A stretch of 35,981 bases of DNA, from positions 1 to 35,981 of the IMG/VR virus record IMGVR_UViG_3300044678_001935. One strand, 5' to 3'. The position numbers were made by a program, and so were the translations under genes. Every line of letters begins with the position of its first letter. Position 1 is the first letter of the stretch. This DNA is from a virus. The notes under the pieces are model-generated. The model ran no database searches. It was not told the origin of the DNA and saw nothing but the letters and a program-made list of their open reading frames with translations. Shown here piece by piece: positions 23,030 to 30,430 of the stretch.

Positions 23030-23671
23030 ATGGTAAATTGTCAAGAATATTCTAATAATGGACACACTGTTATTATGGAAAATCATCTAGGGGGATTTGA
23101 AACTTCCACCGAAAGTTTTCCTAACGGTGATATGAATACTTTCAGCCCTAAACTTTGGGCGTATATTATTAAAAAATATAAAATTAAATCTGTTATTGAT
23201 GTTGGGTGTGGAATGGGATTCTCTCTTGTAGAATTCCTTAAACATTGTGAAGATGTTGTCGGTATTGATGGCTCTCCATATGCTCTTCAAAATTCACCAG
23301 TAAAAGATCATATTTTTGCTCATGATTATAGCAAGGGTGAGCTAGAGACCGAGGATCGTTATGATCTTTGTTGGTCTTGTGAATTCGTAGAGCATGTTAA
23401 TGAAGAGTACCGAGATAACTTTCTTTCAACATTTGCTTTTTCTAAGTATGTTGCAATGACATTCGCAGAACCAGGACAACCAGGACATCATCATGTGAAT
23501 TGTCAACCACAAGAATATTGGGTTGAACATTTAGCTCGCTTCGGGTTCAAATATGACGAAAAAGCAACCACATACATGAGAAGTGTTGCTAAGAAAGAAG
23601 GCGAAGAAGATGGTTATTTTAAGTATTTTGAAAAAACTGGACTATTTTTTGTAAAAGAGGATTTAACATGA
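23030..23671 (+). CDS. class I SAM-dependent methyltransferase
   Basis: A 213-residue methyltransferase. VIDVGCGMGFSLVEF (about 56-70) is the SAM-binding motif I, VVGIDGSPYAL motif II, and LCWSCEFVEHVNEEY the motif IV region of sugar or small-molecule methyltransferases. Its place between two GT2-like genes suggests glycan methylation. The stop overlaps the next start (ATGA). Confidence 0.85.
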   Translation: MVNCQEYSNNGHTVIMENHLGGFETSTESFPNGDMNTFSPKLWAYIIKKYKIKSVIDVGCGMGFSLVEFLKHCEDVVGIDGSPYALQNSPVKDHIFAHDYSKGELETEDRYDLCWSCEFVEHVNEEYRDNFLSTFAFSKYVAMTFAEPGQPGHHHVNCQPQEYWVEHLARFGFKYDEKATTYMRSVAKKEGEEDGYFKYFEKTGLFFVKEDLT

Positions 23672-24441
23672 AGAATGAAACCGTTGGTGCGCTCATGATG
23701 GTCAAAGATGAAATTGACATTATTGAGCATAATATCAATTATCTTTCAACCCAAGAATTAGATTTAATCTGTGTGTATGATAATAATTCTACAGACGGAA
23801 CCGGAGAAAAATTAAGTTGGTTATCTGATATTCATGACGAACTTCTCGTTCTGAATGATTCGGTTGTCGGTTATTACCAGGCCGATAAGATGAACAAATG
23901 GGCTAATGAAATATTTCAAGACGATATTGATGTTGTCATTCCTATTGATGCTGATGAGATATGGTATTCTAAAAATCCAAATTGTACTCTAGGTGGTGCT
24001 ATTAGAGCAACCGATGCTGATATTTTTGTGGCTAGATCTATGGATTATATCCCCACTCTTCTGGATAATTTTGGTGAACCTAATTTTATTAAAAGGATGA
24101 AGTATAGAAAGAAGGATTCTAATTCCTTTAACGCTGTTGCATTTAATTACAGCCCAGAGTTTTGGTTGGAAATGGGAAATCATAATGTTCTTAATCATCC
24201 AGGAGACAGAGTTTCCGACGTTATTGGCATCCGACATTATCAATACCGAAGTTTTGATCAATTTAGAAAAAAAGTTAGTAACGGTAAAAAAGCCTACGAT
24301 GCGACAAATCTTCCAGAATATATGGGAAGCCATTGGCGTAAATTAGGGGCTATGACTAATGATGAGTTGCGTGAATATTGGTTTGATTATTGCGTTGACT
24401 CGGTTGTAAATGATCCCTTTGTCGCTAAGAATTATGCCTAG
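23668..24441 (+). CDS. glycosyltransferase family 2-like (DxD in PIDADEIW)
   Basis: A 257-residue protein of the Glyco_tranf_2_4/GT92-like type: LMMVKDEIDIIEHNI start, CVYDNNSTDGT, then the metal site VIPIDADEIW near 90-99. Similar proteins add single sugars to bacterial or phage glycans. A ribosome site GAGG precedes the ATG. It overlaps the next gene by eight bases. Confidence 0.82.
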   Translation: MKNETVGALMMVKDEIDIIEHNINYLSTQELDLICVYDNNSTDGTGEKLSWLSDIHDELLVLNDSVVGYYQADKMNKWANEIFQDDIDVVIPIDADEIWYSKNPNCTLGGAIRATDADIFVARSMDYIPTLLDNFGEPNFIKRMKYRKKDSNSFNAVAFNYSPEFWLEMGNHNVLNHPGDRVSDVIGIRHYQYRSFDQFRKKVSNGKKAYDATNLPEYMGSHWRKLGAMTNDELREYWFDYCVDSVVNDPFVAKNYA

Positions 24442-25135
24442 ATTATCTCTAGCTATTCCTACGTGTGGCTATCACGGTAAAGGTGATGCTCTATTGGATG
24501 ATTTATTAAGAACTGTTCAGATACAATCTTTTAAAGATTTTGAGATCGTTATTTCTGATCACAGTGAAGATGATAAGATTGAAACAAAAGTGCAAGAGTT
24601 TTCAGAACTCTTTGATGTAAAATATCATAGAAATTCTGATAAAAGAGGGAATAGTCCCGCGAATCTTAATAAAGCAATCTCTTTGTGTACTGGTGAAATC
24701 ATCAAGATTATGTTTCAAGACGACTTCTTTTATGACGATGAAGCCTTTGAGAAGATTTATTATAATCTAGCTGGTGACGATTCAAAGTCTTGGTTATTAT
24801 GTGGAACAAATCACACTCAAGACAATGGGCATAATTTCTGTTGGGATATTTTTCCACGATTTAATGATAATTTATTAGACGGTGTGAATACAATTAGTTC
24901 GCCTTCCGTTGTCGCATTTAAAAAAGATGTGCTAGTAAGATTTGACGAGGATCTGATCTATCTTATGGATATTGATTTTTATTATAACATGAGAAGGACT
25001 CATGGTGAACCGATTTATTATGACGATATATTAGTCACCAATAGAATCCACCAAGATAGTATCTCTAGCAATATTACAAATAGAGAAGAACTTCTTGAAA
25101 ATGAGTCCATTTATTGTAAGAAAAAATATGATTGA
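24434..25135 (+). CDS. glycosyltransferase family 2
   Basis: A 233-residue canonical GT2: LSLAIPTCGYHGKGD, VQIQSFKDFEIVISDHSEDD (in two parts, FKDFEIVISD and HSEDD), SPANLNKAISLCTGEII, and the metal site MFQDDFFYDD. ATG 24434 lies inside the end of the previous gene; an upstream in-frame ATG is not needed. It is one of four GT2-like genes here. Confidence 0.85.
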   Translation: MPRLSLAIPTCGYHGKGDALLDDLLRTVQIQSFKDFEIVISDHSEDDKIETKVQEFSELFDVKYHRNSDKRGNSPANLNKAISLCTGEIIKIMFQDDFFYDDEAFEKIYYNLAGDDSKSWLLCGTNHTQDNGHNFCWDIFPRFNDNLLDGVNTISSPSVVAFKKDVLVRFDEDLIYLMDIDFYYNMRRTHGEPIYYDDILVTNRIHQDSISSNITNREELLENESIYCKKKYD

Positions 25136-25712
25136 TTTTATCGTACCAAGTCTTGGTCGGGAAACTCTTCCAAATTCCACCAACTCTTTACTTAATCAAA
25201 CAAATCCAAATTGGCGATGTTATGTTGGTTTTGATGGTCTGGATGAAAACCAAATTTCTTCTGATCTTCTTGTTGAAGATTCCAGAATTCAATACTTATA
25301 TCTAAAAGAAAAATTGGGAACTTCTGAGTTTCATGGTAATGCTGGTAGAGTTCGCAACAGAATAATGGAATCTATTGAGAATCCTTCCGAATGGACTGGT
25401 TTTCTGGATGATGACGATGCTCTTTCCCAGTATTACGTTGAGATTCTAAATAACGAATTAGAAAAAGAAGCCTGTGATTGTTATGTTTTTAGAATGAATC
25501 ATGGTGGAAATATCATTCCGCCTTTTGATATGAATGTTCTCCAACAGAATTTTGTTGGTATTTCTTTTTGTGTTAGAACTAAATTCTTAAAAAGCCACAA
25601 TATCGGTTTCGTAAATAACAATGCAGAAGATTTTCTTTTTCTACAAGAGATTCATAAAAATGGTGGCAAAATAAAAATTCTTCCTGTTGTTGGTTATTTT
25701 GTTAGAGTATAA
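25128..25712 (+). CDS. glycosyltransferase family 2-like
   Basis: A 194-residue GT-A protein: IVPSLGRETLPNSTNSLL, then WRCYVGFDG, GNAGRVRNRIM and the metal site GFLDDDDALS. I chose ATG 25128, which overlaps the previous stop by eight bases. It is slightly short for GT2 but has all central motifs. Confidence 0.8.
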   Translation: MIDFIVPSLGRETLPNSTNSLLNQTNPNWRCYVGFDGLDENQISSDLLVEDSRIQYLYLKEKLGTSEFHGNAGRVRNRIMESIENPSEWTGFLDDDDALSQYYVEILNNELEKEACDCYVFRMNHGGNIIPPFDMNVLQQNFVGISFCVRTKFLKSHNIGFVNNNAEDFLFLQEIHKNGGKIKILPVVGYFVRV

Positions 25713-26500
25713 TGGATAGAAATAAAGCATCTTATAAATTACAAGGATTCGGTCCTGTATATTATATCAATTTGGACGATAAAGAAGACCGAAAGGTTTT
25801 CATGGAGCAACAATTTGAACATTGGGATATTAAAAATTATGAACGAATTTCTGCTTTTGATGGAAGAAATAGTGATCTAAGTGAACACATTATCGGTAAG
25901 TATCCTGAAGGAATAACGACTCCCGAGCTAGGATGTACTTTATCACATTTGAAGGCTATAAAGCATTGGTATGACACGTCTGATACTCCTTATGCGATCA
26001 TTTGTGAGGATGATTGTCTGATTGATAATGCAAAGCATTGGAGCTTTACCTGGCAGGAATTCATGTCTAGAGTTCCTTATTGCTGGGATTGTCTACAATT
26101 AGCGATCATATCAACGGGGAATATCTCAGTCAATATCCACACGAGATTTGTTAACAATTTCTCCACTGCGATATACTGTATTAATCGTAGATACGCAGAG
26201 AAGTTATTGTCATTTCATTGTAAAGGTAATAAATTTAAATTGGATCAAAATATCAAGCCAAGAGCGGTTGCCGACGATTTGATCTATAATGGTGGCCTGA
26301 CCTTCTCATCACCAATATTTTTGTATGAGTTACGATTAGGAAGTTCAATACATGGTGAGCATTTGGATTTATTTCATAAGAAATCTTATGAAGGTCTGAG
26401 CAATTTTTGGTTTAATCAAGGAAAAGATATGTCTTTGGAACAAATAACTTTCTTTGATCCTTATTTCAGTAGAATTACAAACCCTGAACCCGTAGAGTGA
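25712..26500 (+). CDS. glycosyltransferase family 25
   Basis: A 262-residue GT25-type enzyme: YYINLDDKEDRKVFM, LGCTLSHLKAIKHW, the metal site AIICEDDCLI and a late ADDLIYNGG. It is the second GT25 in the cassette and about 50 residues longer than the first. The start overlaps the previous stop (TAATG). It closes the cassette; a strong promoter follows within 20 bases. Confidence 0.85.
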   Translation: MDRNKASYKLQGFGPVYYINLDDKEDRKVFMEQQFEHWDIKNYERISAFDGRNSDLSEHIIGKYPEGITTPELGCTLSHLKAIKHWYDTSDTPYAIICEDDCLIDNAKHWSFTWQEFMSRVPYCWDCLQLAIISTGNISVNIHTRFVNNFSTAIYCINRRYAEKLLSFHCKGNKFKLDQNIKPRAVADDLIYNGGLTFSSPIFLYELRLGSSIHGEHLDLFHKKSYEGLSNFWFNQGKDMSLEQITFFDPYFSRITNPEPVE

Positions 26501-26511
26501 CAGTCTAAAAA

Positions 26512-26548
26512 TCGTCCACTTGACAAGCATCGCGTTTCGTGGTAAAGT
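26512..26548 (+). promoter_or_regulatory. strong promoter with abutting GTCCAC box
   Basis: TCGTCCAC (26512-26519) directly abuts a perfect -35 TTGACA (26520-26525); a 17-bp spacer ending CGTGG leads to -10 TAAAGT (26543-26548). Here the box sits six bases closer to the -10 than in the main group. The predicted start near 26555 begins with a GAACT/GGTTC hairpin. Confidence 0.8.
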
Positions 26549-26570
26549 GTCAGCGAACTCAAAAGGTTCA

Positions 26571-26578
26571 CATAAATA
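26571..26578 (+). promoter_or_regulatory. late-promoter-like CATAAATA
   Basis: CATAAATA, as at 15010 and 27622. It lies downstream of the early-type promoter, so the rlpA-like gene could be transcribed both early and late. A start near 26585 would still include the structured leader at 26615-26667. Confidence 0.45.
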
Positions 26579-26614
26579 CTATTTCGTAATGAATTAGTAT
26601 GAAACCAAGAGCCG

Positions 26615-26667
26615 TGGATGAAGATCAACTGGGAAGTTGATAGTGACACTTCGTCAATGCGCGGATG
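26615..26667 (+). ncRNA. structured leader RNA of unknown class
   Basis: Three consecutive stems fold this leader: CCGTG with CGCGG, then GATGAAG with CTTCGTC (one G-U pair), then a perfect ATCAACT-GGGA-AGTTGAT hairpin. An asymmetric bulge AGTGACA lies between the last two stems. The element ends about 20 bases before the rlpA-like ATG. It does not match the glutamine riboswitch consensus or another class I know. It could be a riboswitch, a protein-binding operator or a stability element. Confidence 0.5.
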
Positions 26668-26686
26668 CCGAATTCAGTAAAAATTA

Positions 26687-27160
26687 ATGCTTTTTAACGA
26701 CAAAATTTTAACACTTTTTGCTTGTGGTGCTGTTGGAGCCGCAACAATGACTCCAATGACTTCACAGGCAATTTCTGTATCTACTTACAATCCTGACTCG
26801 TTTAATTATCAAACAAAATGGGACAGAGAGTTTGAACAAAAAACTCCAACATATAAAACTCCTCTAGCGAGTGTGTATTACGGTCAGGCAAGTTGGTACG
26901 GTCCAGGTTTTTATGGAAACACCACAGCTAATGGTGAAGTTTATCGTCCAGGCACAATGACTGCCGCTCACCGTTCACTTCCTTTTGGCACCAAAGTTCG
27001 GGTTACCAACCTCAATAATGGCCGCTCAAGAATCGTAAGAATCAACGATCGCGGTCCTTATGTTGGTGGCCGAATTCTGGATCTCTCGGAATCAGCAGCA
27101 CAATCTTTAGGTGTTATTAATTCCGGTGTGGCTTCCGTAAAAGTTGAAGTGTTAAATTGA
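26687..27160 (+). CDS. RlpA-like double-psi beta-barrel protein
   Basis: A 157-residue exported protein. A signal-peptide-like start (about residues 7-28) is followed by a double-psi beta-barrel: GQASWYGPGFYGNTTANGE (66-84), AAHRSLPFGTKVRVTN (93-108) and RINDRGPYVGGRILDLS (118-134), with the conserved Asp at 121. RlpA proteins bind and can cleave bare septal peptidoglycan. In a phage it may help release, act on the host wall during infection, or block superinfection. It has its own promoter and a structured leader. Confidence 0.85.
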   Translation: MLFNDKILTLFACGAVGAATMTPMTSQAISVSTYNPDSFNYQTKWDREFEQKTPTYKTPLASVYYGQASWYGPGFYGNTTANGEVYRPGTMTAAHRSLPFGTKVRVTNLNNGRSRIVRINDRGPYVGGRILDLSESAAQSLGVINSGVASVKVEVLN

Positions 27161-27170
27161 GCCGGAACTA

Positions 27171-27626
27171 ATGTTTTATCAAATAGAAGAAGTACGCTTT
27201 ATACAACCTGATTATTATCAGGTTTTTTCTAACAATAGAGAAAAATTCAATAGGTTTAACGGATACCGCAATAATTGCGCAAATACAGTAAGAACCTTTC
27301 TTACTCTTTTAGGTTACGATTCCTCAGACGTAACAGCCTGGGCGGATACGATTAGAAACGTGGGTCATATATCTTATGATCCAAATAAACTAAAAGAAGG
27401 TGATATTGTGGCCATGGGCCGCCCCGGTGATACCTGGCATGTTGGTGTTTATCTCGGAGATGGAAAGGTTTTACATCAATCTGCAATGAGAGGCTACAAT
27501 GTCGGGGTCTATAATGATCTCAATGCCTTTATCAATGACCGAAGAGGATTTTACTTTGTAAGACCGACAAGTTCTTATAAAAAGATTCTAGAAAATCAAT
27601 TCTATGCCTTTCCGACCGTCTCATAA
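27171..27626 (+). CDS. NlpC/P60-like or CHAP-like peptidase
   Basis: A 151-residue protein with a papain-like catalytic set: Cys36 in RNNCANTVRTFL, His90 in GDTWHVGVYLGDG and a second His at 102 (VLHQS). This is the NlpC/P60 pattern for cutting peptides of the cell wall. It starts ten bases after the RlpA-like gene, and together they look like a wall-acting pair. A perfect intrinsic-terminator hairpin lies in codons 12-20. Confidence 0.7.
   Translation: MFYQIEEVRFIQPDYYQVFSNNREKFNRFNGYRNNCANTVRTFLTLLGYDSSDVTAWADTIRNVGHISYDPNKLKEGDIVAMGRPGDTWHVGVYLGDGKVLHQSAMRGYNVGVYNDLNAFINDRRGFYFVRPTSSYKKILENQFYAFPTVS
27205..27228 (+). terminator. intrinsic terminator inside a coding start
   Basis: AACCTGAT (27205-27212), loop TATT, ATCAGGTT (27217-27224), then Ts to 27228: a perfect 8-bp stem followed by a run of six T. 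It lies 45 bases after the RlpA-like stop, but inside the next open frame. It may end most rlpA transcripts or attenuate the peptidase gene. Confidence 0.55.
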
Positions 27627-27629
27627 ATA
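27622..27629 (+). promoter_or_regulatory. late-promoter-like CATAAATA
   Basis: CATAAATA overlaps the peptidase stop codon. A start near 27635 gives a 14-base leader to ATG 27649, the same distance as at 15010. Confidence 0.45.
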
Positions 27630-27648
27630 GAACAAAACGTTCTACTTT

Positions 27649-27858
27649 ATGATTGGTTTTATTACAGAAGATGGTTATGCGGCGGTTCCTTTCGGTAAAG
27701 AACTTATGATAATTTACGACGGAAAACAATTGGACGTTGTAAAAACAGTCAAAAAAGCGAGAGACTATATCGCTAACCATAAAACCAATTCCGAAACTGT
27801 CCAACCCACACCCAAAAAGTCAGCTAGTTCTGCTAGAGTGAGAAAAACTAAAACATGA
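27649..27858 (+). CDS. hypothetical protein
   Basis: A 69-residue protein: a strand-rich N-terminus (MIGFITEDGYAAVPFGKELM) and a basic, Ser/Lys/Pro-rich tail. The tail-coding DNA contains a promoter (27797-27839), so the codons and the regulatory signal overlap. The function is unknown. Confidence 0.57.
   Translation: MIGFITEDGYAAVPFGKELMIIYDGKQLDVVKTVKKARDYIANHKTNSETVQPTPKKSASSARVRKTKT
27797..27839 (+). promoter_or_regulatory. promoter with CTGTCCAA box
   Basis: AAACTGTCCAA ends at 27804, exactly 29 bases before the extended -10 TGCTAGAGT (hexamer 27834-27839). No -35 is seen at normal spacing. The predicted start near 27846 lies only about nine bases before ATG 27855. It is embedded in coding sequence. 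Confidence 0.55.
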
Positions 27859-28061
27859 ACATATTACTCGCCGAATACATTGCTATTTGCAACACTTTAA
27901 ACTTTCTTTATGAGTTAGTGGATGAGACAAAAACACCAAAGATTTCTAATAATATTAGAGAAAAAGCAAGAATGTGTTTGAAGAATTATCCAAACCCAAC
28001 GACATTAAAAGAATTATACGATAAGACTGATTCTTATCACAAAATTCCTAAAAGGTATTAA
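27855..28061 (+). CDS. hypothetical helical protein
   Basis: A 68-residue protein: an N-terminal helix (ILLAEYIAICNTLNFLYEL), a short turn and a second helix (IREKARMCLKNYP). It resembles the 53-residue product of the next gene in helix layout, and the two may be diverged duplicates. The start overlaps the previous stop. Confidence 0.57.
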   Translation: MNILLAEYIAICNTLNFLYELVDETKTPKISNNIREKARMCLKNYPNPTTLKELYDKTDSYHKIPKRY

Positions 28062-28065
28062 GAAT

Positions 28066-28227
28066 ATGGAATTTCTACTAGCCACTGTAATTACTTGTTC
28101 CCAATTAAATGTTATTTTGTTAAGACTTAATAATAGTCTTGACTTAACACCGAAACAAAAAATAGAAGTGGTTAGGGAATTGTCTGCATTTGTTAAAACG
28201 TGTCCTATAGTAATTAAAAAAGGCTAA
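28066..28227 (+). CDS. hypothetical helical protein, 53 residues
   Basis: 53 residues: MEFLLATVITCSQLNVILLR, then LTPKQKIEVVRELSAFVKTC. It lies four bases after the preceding gene and its stop overlaps the next ATG (TAATG). The layout matches its upstream neighbour: hydrophobic helix, turn, basic helix. No family is assigned. Confidence 0.55.
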   Translation: MEFLLATVITCSQLNVILLRLNNSLDLTPKQKIEVVRELSAFVKTCPIVIKKG

Positions 28228-28475
28228 TGAATTCAATCTACTATTATTCGCTCTTTACTGTATTCGGTATTGTCGCATTTATGATTGTTGTGGATAAGAA
28301 TGTGGGAGAATACCTACTCCTTTCTATTAAGATGTTGAAGATTAATATTGAGCGTTTAAAGTGGATGACCATTTATCACCCAAATAATCCTATTACTACT
28401 TGGTGGATGAATCGCAAGTTGAAAAAATTTATTAAGGAAATGCAGGCCAGATCAGAAACTGTCCAGTCTGAATGA
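28227..28475 (+). CDS. small membrane protein
   Basis: An 82-residue protein with an N-terminal membrane helix (YYYSLFTVFGIVAFMIVV) and a basic cytoplasmic part (WWMNRKLKKFIKEM). The end of the gene overlaps the box of the next promoter. Confidence 0.6.
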   Translation: MNSIYYYSLFTVFGIVAFMIVVDKNVGEYLLLSIKMLKINIERLKWMTIYHPNNPITTWWMNRKLKKFIKEMQARSETVQSE

Positions 28476-28501
28476 GAGGCAGACCGAACATGTGCTATAC
28501 T
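28459..28501 (+). promoter_or_regulatory. promoter with CTGTCCAG box
   Basis: AAACTGTCCAG ends at 28466, exactly 29 bases before the extended -10 TGTGCTATACT (hexamer 28496-28501). No normal -35 is seen. The predicted start near 28508 leaves 14 bases to ATG 28522. ATTTCAG (28503-28509) and CTGAAAT (28525-28531) flank the start codon as an inverted repeat, though most of the left arm lies before the predicted transcript start. Confidence 0.65.
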
Positions 28502-28521
28502 GATTTCAGTTGCGAAAGACC

Positions 28522-29076
28522 ATGCCTGAAATCTTTGATAGTGAGAATCTAACAGAACGCATTAACAAGATCCGAAAAGAAGGAGAAGATTCAACAGAAT
28601 TTACACTAGAATTTCTCCAGTGTTTAATGGAGAGGCATAATCTAGGGTTTTCAATTCCTACCGACTTTTCAGATCCAGATGTTCCTCAAATTATTTTTGA
28701 AACTCTTACTTCTGGTGAATTGCCAACAAAGGAACAAATTCTTTTGATGGATAGTGATACACAAAATCATCTTATTATTGAGTTGATTTGGTTGTGTGGT
28801 ATGTACGCAATCCATAATTACTCTGTTGAATGGGGTGAAGACTACCTAGAATCTATTTTGGCGATGTTAGATGTTGATGCCGGACATTTCATCGGTTGTT
28901 ATCTAATTTCCGTTTTTACTCTTTTAATGGGGACAGTTCCTTCTATAAGTCTCGTAGAATCACTGACTAATAATTTTGACTGTTCACCAGAAATCTTGAA
29001 TAAGACTCAGGATATTTTTCTTGAGACTGCTTATTCTATTCTTCTTCGTTGGAAAGAAGACCAACAACATTACTAA
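28522..29076 (+). CDS. hypothetical protein
   Basis: A 184-residue acidic protein, mainly helical, with a hydrophobic stretch (HFIGCYLISVFTLLMGTV) that may be buried rather than in a membrane. ATG 28522 (MPEIFDSENL) is preferred to a TTG four codons earlier. It is expressed from its own promoter with a 14-base leader and no Shine-Dalgarno. The family is unknown. Confidence 0.6.
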   Translation: MPEIFDSENLTERINKIRKEGEDSTEFTLEFLQCLMERHNLGFSIPTDFSDPDVPQIIFETLTSGELPTKEQILLMDSDTQNHLIIELIWLCGMYAIHNYSVEWGEDYLESILAMLDVDAGHFIGCYLISVFTLLMGTVPSISLVESLTNNFDCSPEILNKTQDIFLETAYSILLRWKEDQQHY

Positions 29077-29108
29077 TCTATTATCAATTTATCCAAGGAG
29101 ATTTAATT

Positions 29109-29330
29109 ATGGCTTTATCTGAAAGTGTGGAGCAAAGTCTTGACGAGGCTTCTTCGGCTCTTAAAAATGCTCTCGCTTATTCCGCAAGACAAGAAGCACC
29201 CTTTGTGTCCGTTGGGATCGCAAATATGATTCAAACAATTGAAAGTATTAAACAGGCCGATAAGTTTCAGGACAAGGTGCAGGACTTTATTAACAAAAAT
29301 AATAATATTGACGGATTTTTTAATTCATAA
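29109..29330 (+). CDS. conserved cyanophage-type small protein
   Basis: A 73-residue helical protein (MALSESVEQSLDEASSALKN, then AYSARQEAPF). The start is fixed by AAGGAG at 29094-29099. It resembles a conserved small protein of T4-like cyanophages that I recall beginning MALSESVE; this supports the phage type. The function is unknown. Confidence 0.68.
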   Translation: MALSESVEQSLDEASSALKNALAYSARQEAPFVSVGIANMIQTIESIKQADKFQDKVQDFINKNNNIDGFFNS

Positions 29331-29380
29331 TTTCAGCTCTTAATATTGGGAATCTATTGTTTTGGAATTGAATAATTATT

Positions 29381-29941
29381 ATGATTAATTACGATCTAGC
29401 AACAAGTCCCAACACATCGCCAGAATCCTTAGAACGTCTGGCTAACGATAAGGATTATATGGTTCGTCGTGGTGTTGTATTAAATCCCAATATACCACCA
29501 GAAACCTTAGAAAGTTTGGCGAATGATAATAGTTATTATGTTCGTGGCTGGGTTGCAAGAAATCCCAATACACCACCAGAAACCTTAGAGCGTTTGGCTA
29601 ATGATGAGGATTGGCGTGTTCGTCGTAGGGTTGCAAATAATCCAAACACCCCACCAGAAACGTTAGAACGTCTGGCTCATGATGAGGATTGGCGTGTTCG
29701 TTATGGGGTTGTAGGGAATCCTAATACAACAACAGAAATCTTAGAACGTCTGGCTGATGATGAGGATTTAAATGTTCGTTATTATGTTGCAAGAAATCCC
29801 AACACACCACCAGAAACCTTAGCTCGTCTGGCTAATGATGAGGATTGGTATGTTCGTGAATGTGTAGTAAGAAATCCTAATACACCACAATACATTAAAG
29901 ATTATCTTAAAATCAAAAAGTTTCTGAATTGTTATGAGTAA
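29381..29941 (+). CDS. LRV-type tandem-repeat protein, six units
   Basis: A 186-residue protein: MINYDLA, six 26-residue units (consensus NPNTPPETLERLANDEDW, then VR and variable residues) and the cap NPNTPQYIKDYLKIKKFL. The units are most alike at the Asn-Pro turn and first helix, and differ at the residues around VRxxV that would face a partner. ATG 29381 has the AATTATT context. Its last eight bases (ATGAGTAA) hold the start of the next LRV gene. Confidence 0.8.
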   Translation: MINYDLATSPNTSPESLERLANDKDYMVRRGVVLNPNIPPETLESLANDNSYYVRGWVARNPNTPPETLERLANDEDWRVRRRVANNPNTPPETLERLAHDEDWRVRYGVVGNPNTTTEILERLADDEDLNVRYYVARNPNTPPETLARLANDEDWYVRECVVRNPNTPQYIKDYLKIKKFLNCYE

Positions 29942-30197
29942 TTTTGATCTTGCAAAAAATCCCAACACACCACCAGAAACCTTAGAACATCTGGCTAATG
30001 ATAAGGATTGGCTTGTTCGTTGTAGGGTTGCGCGAAATCTTAACACAACAACAGAAACCTTAGAACGTCTGGCTAATGATGAGGATTGGTATGTTCGTTA
30101 TGAGGTTGCAAAAAATCCCAACACCCCACAATACATTCTAACTTATTTTAAAATCAAAAAGTTTTTAACACACTATAACTGTTTTAATCATGAATGA
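29934..30197 (+). CDS. LRV-type tandem-repeat protein, two units
   Basis: An 87-residue version of the upstream gene: MSNFDLAK, two 26-residue units and the cap (PQYILTYFKIKKFL). The start ATGAGTAA overlaps the stop of the previous copy, and the stop overlaps the glutaredoxin ATG. It reads as a product of tandem duplication with loss of repeat units. Confidence 0.78.
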   Translation: MSNFDLAKNPNTPPETLEHLANDKDWLVRCRVARNLNTTTETLERLANDEDWYVRYEVAKNPNTPQYILTYFKIKKFLTHYNCFNHE

Positions 30198-30429
30198 ATT
30201 CACAATTTACTCTAAACCTGATTGCCCATACTGTGTAAAAATTAAGCATATTATGGAGTTAAAGAAGTTTCCTCATAAAATTTATACCTTAGGTGTTGAT
30301 TTTTCAAAAGAAGAATTTTACGATAAATTTGGAGAAGGGTCCACGTTTCCACAGGTTATTCATGAGAACATTACTCTTGGTGGATGTGTGGATACGGTAA
30401 AATATCTAAAACAAAAAGAATTAATTTGA
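30190..30429 (+). CDS. glutaredoxin
   Basis: A 79-residue glutaredoxin. The redox motif CPYC is at 12-15, the cis-Pro segment STFPQV near 52 and GGCVDTVKYL near 65. Glutaredoxins reduce disulphides using glutathione; in T4-like phages they feed electrons to ribonucleotide reductase. That enzyme is not in this window. It overlaps the LRV gene before it by eight bases. Confidence 0.9.
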   Translation: MNEFTIYSKPDCPYCVKIKHIMELKKFPHKIYTLGVDFSKEEFYDKFGEGSTFPQVIHENITLGGCVDTVKYLKQKELI

Positions 30430-30430
30430 C

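Noticed and set aside
23989-24333. 114-codon minus-strand frame
   Set aside because: It is antisense to a clear glycosyltransferase gene with intact motifs.
26615-26667. Second glutamine riboswitch
   Set aside because: It lacks GGAAGTAG followed by CGAAG between the correct stems. Its own stems pair differently.
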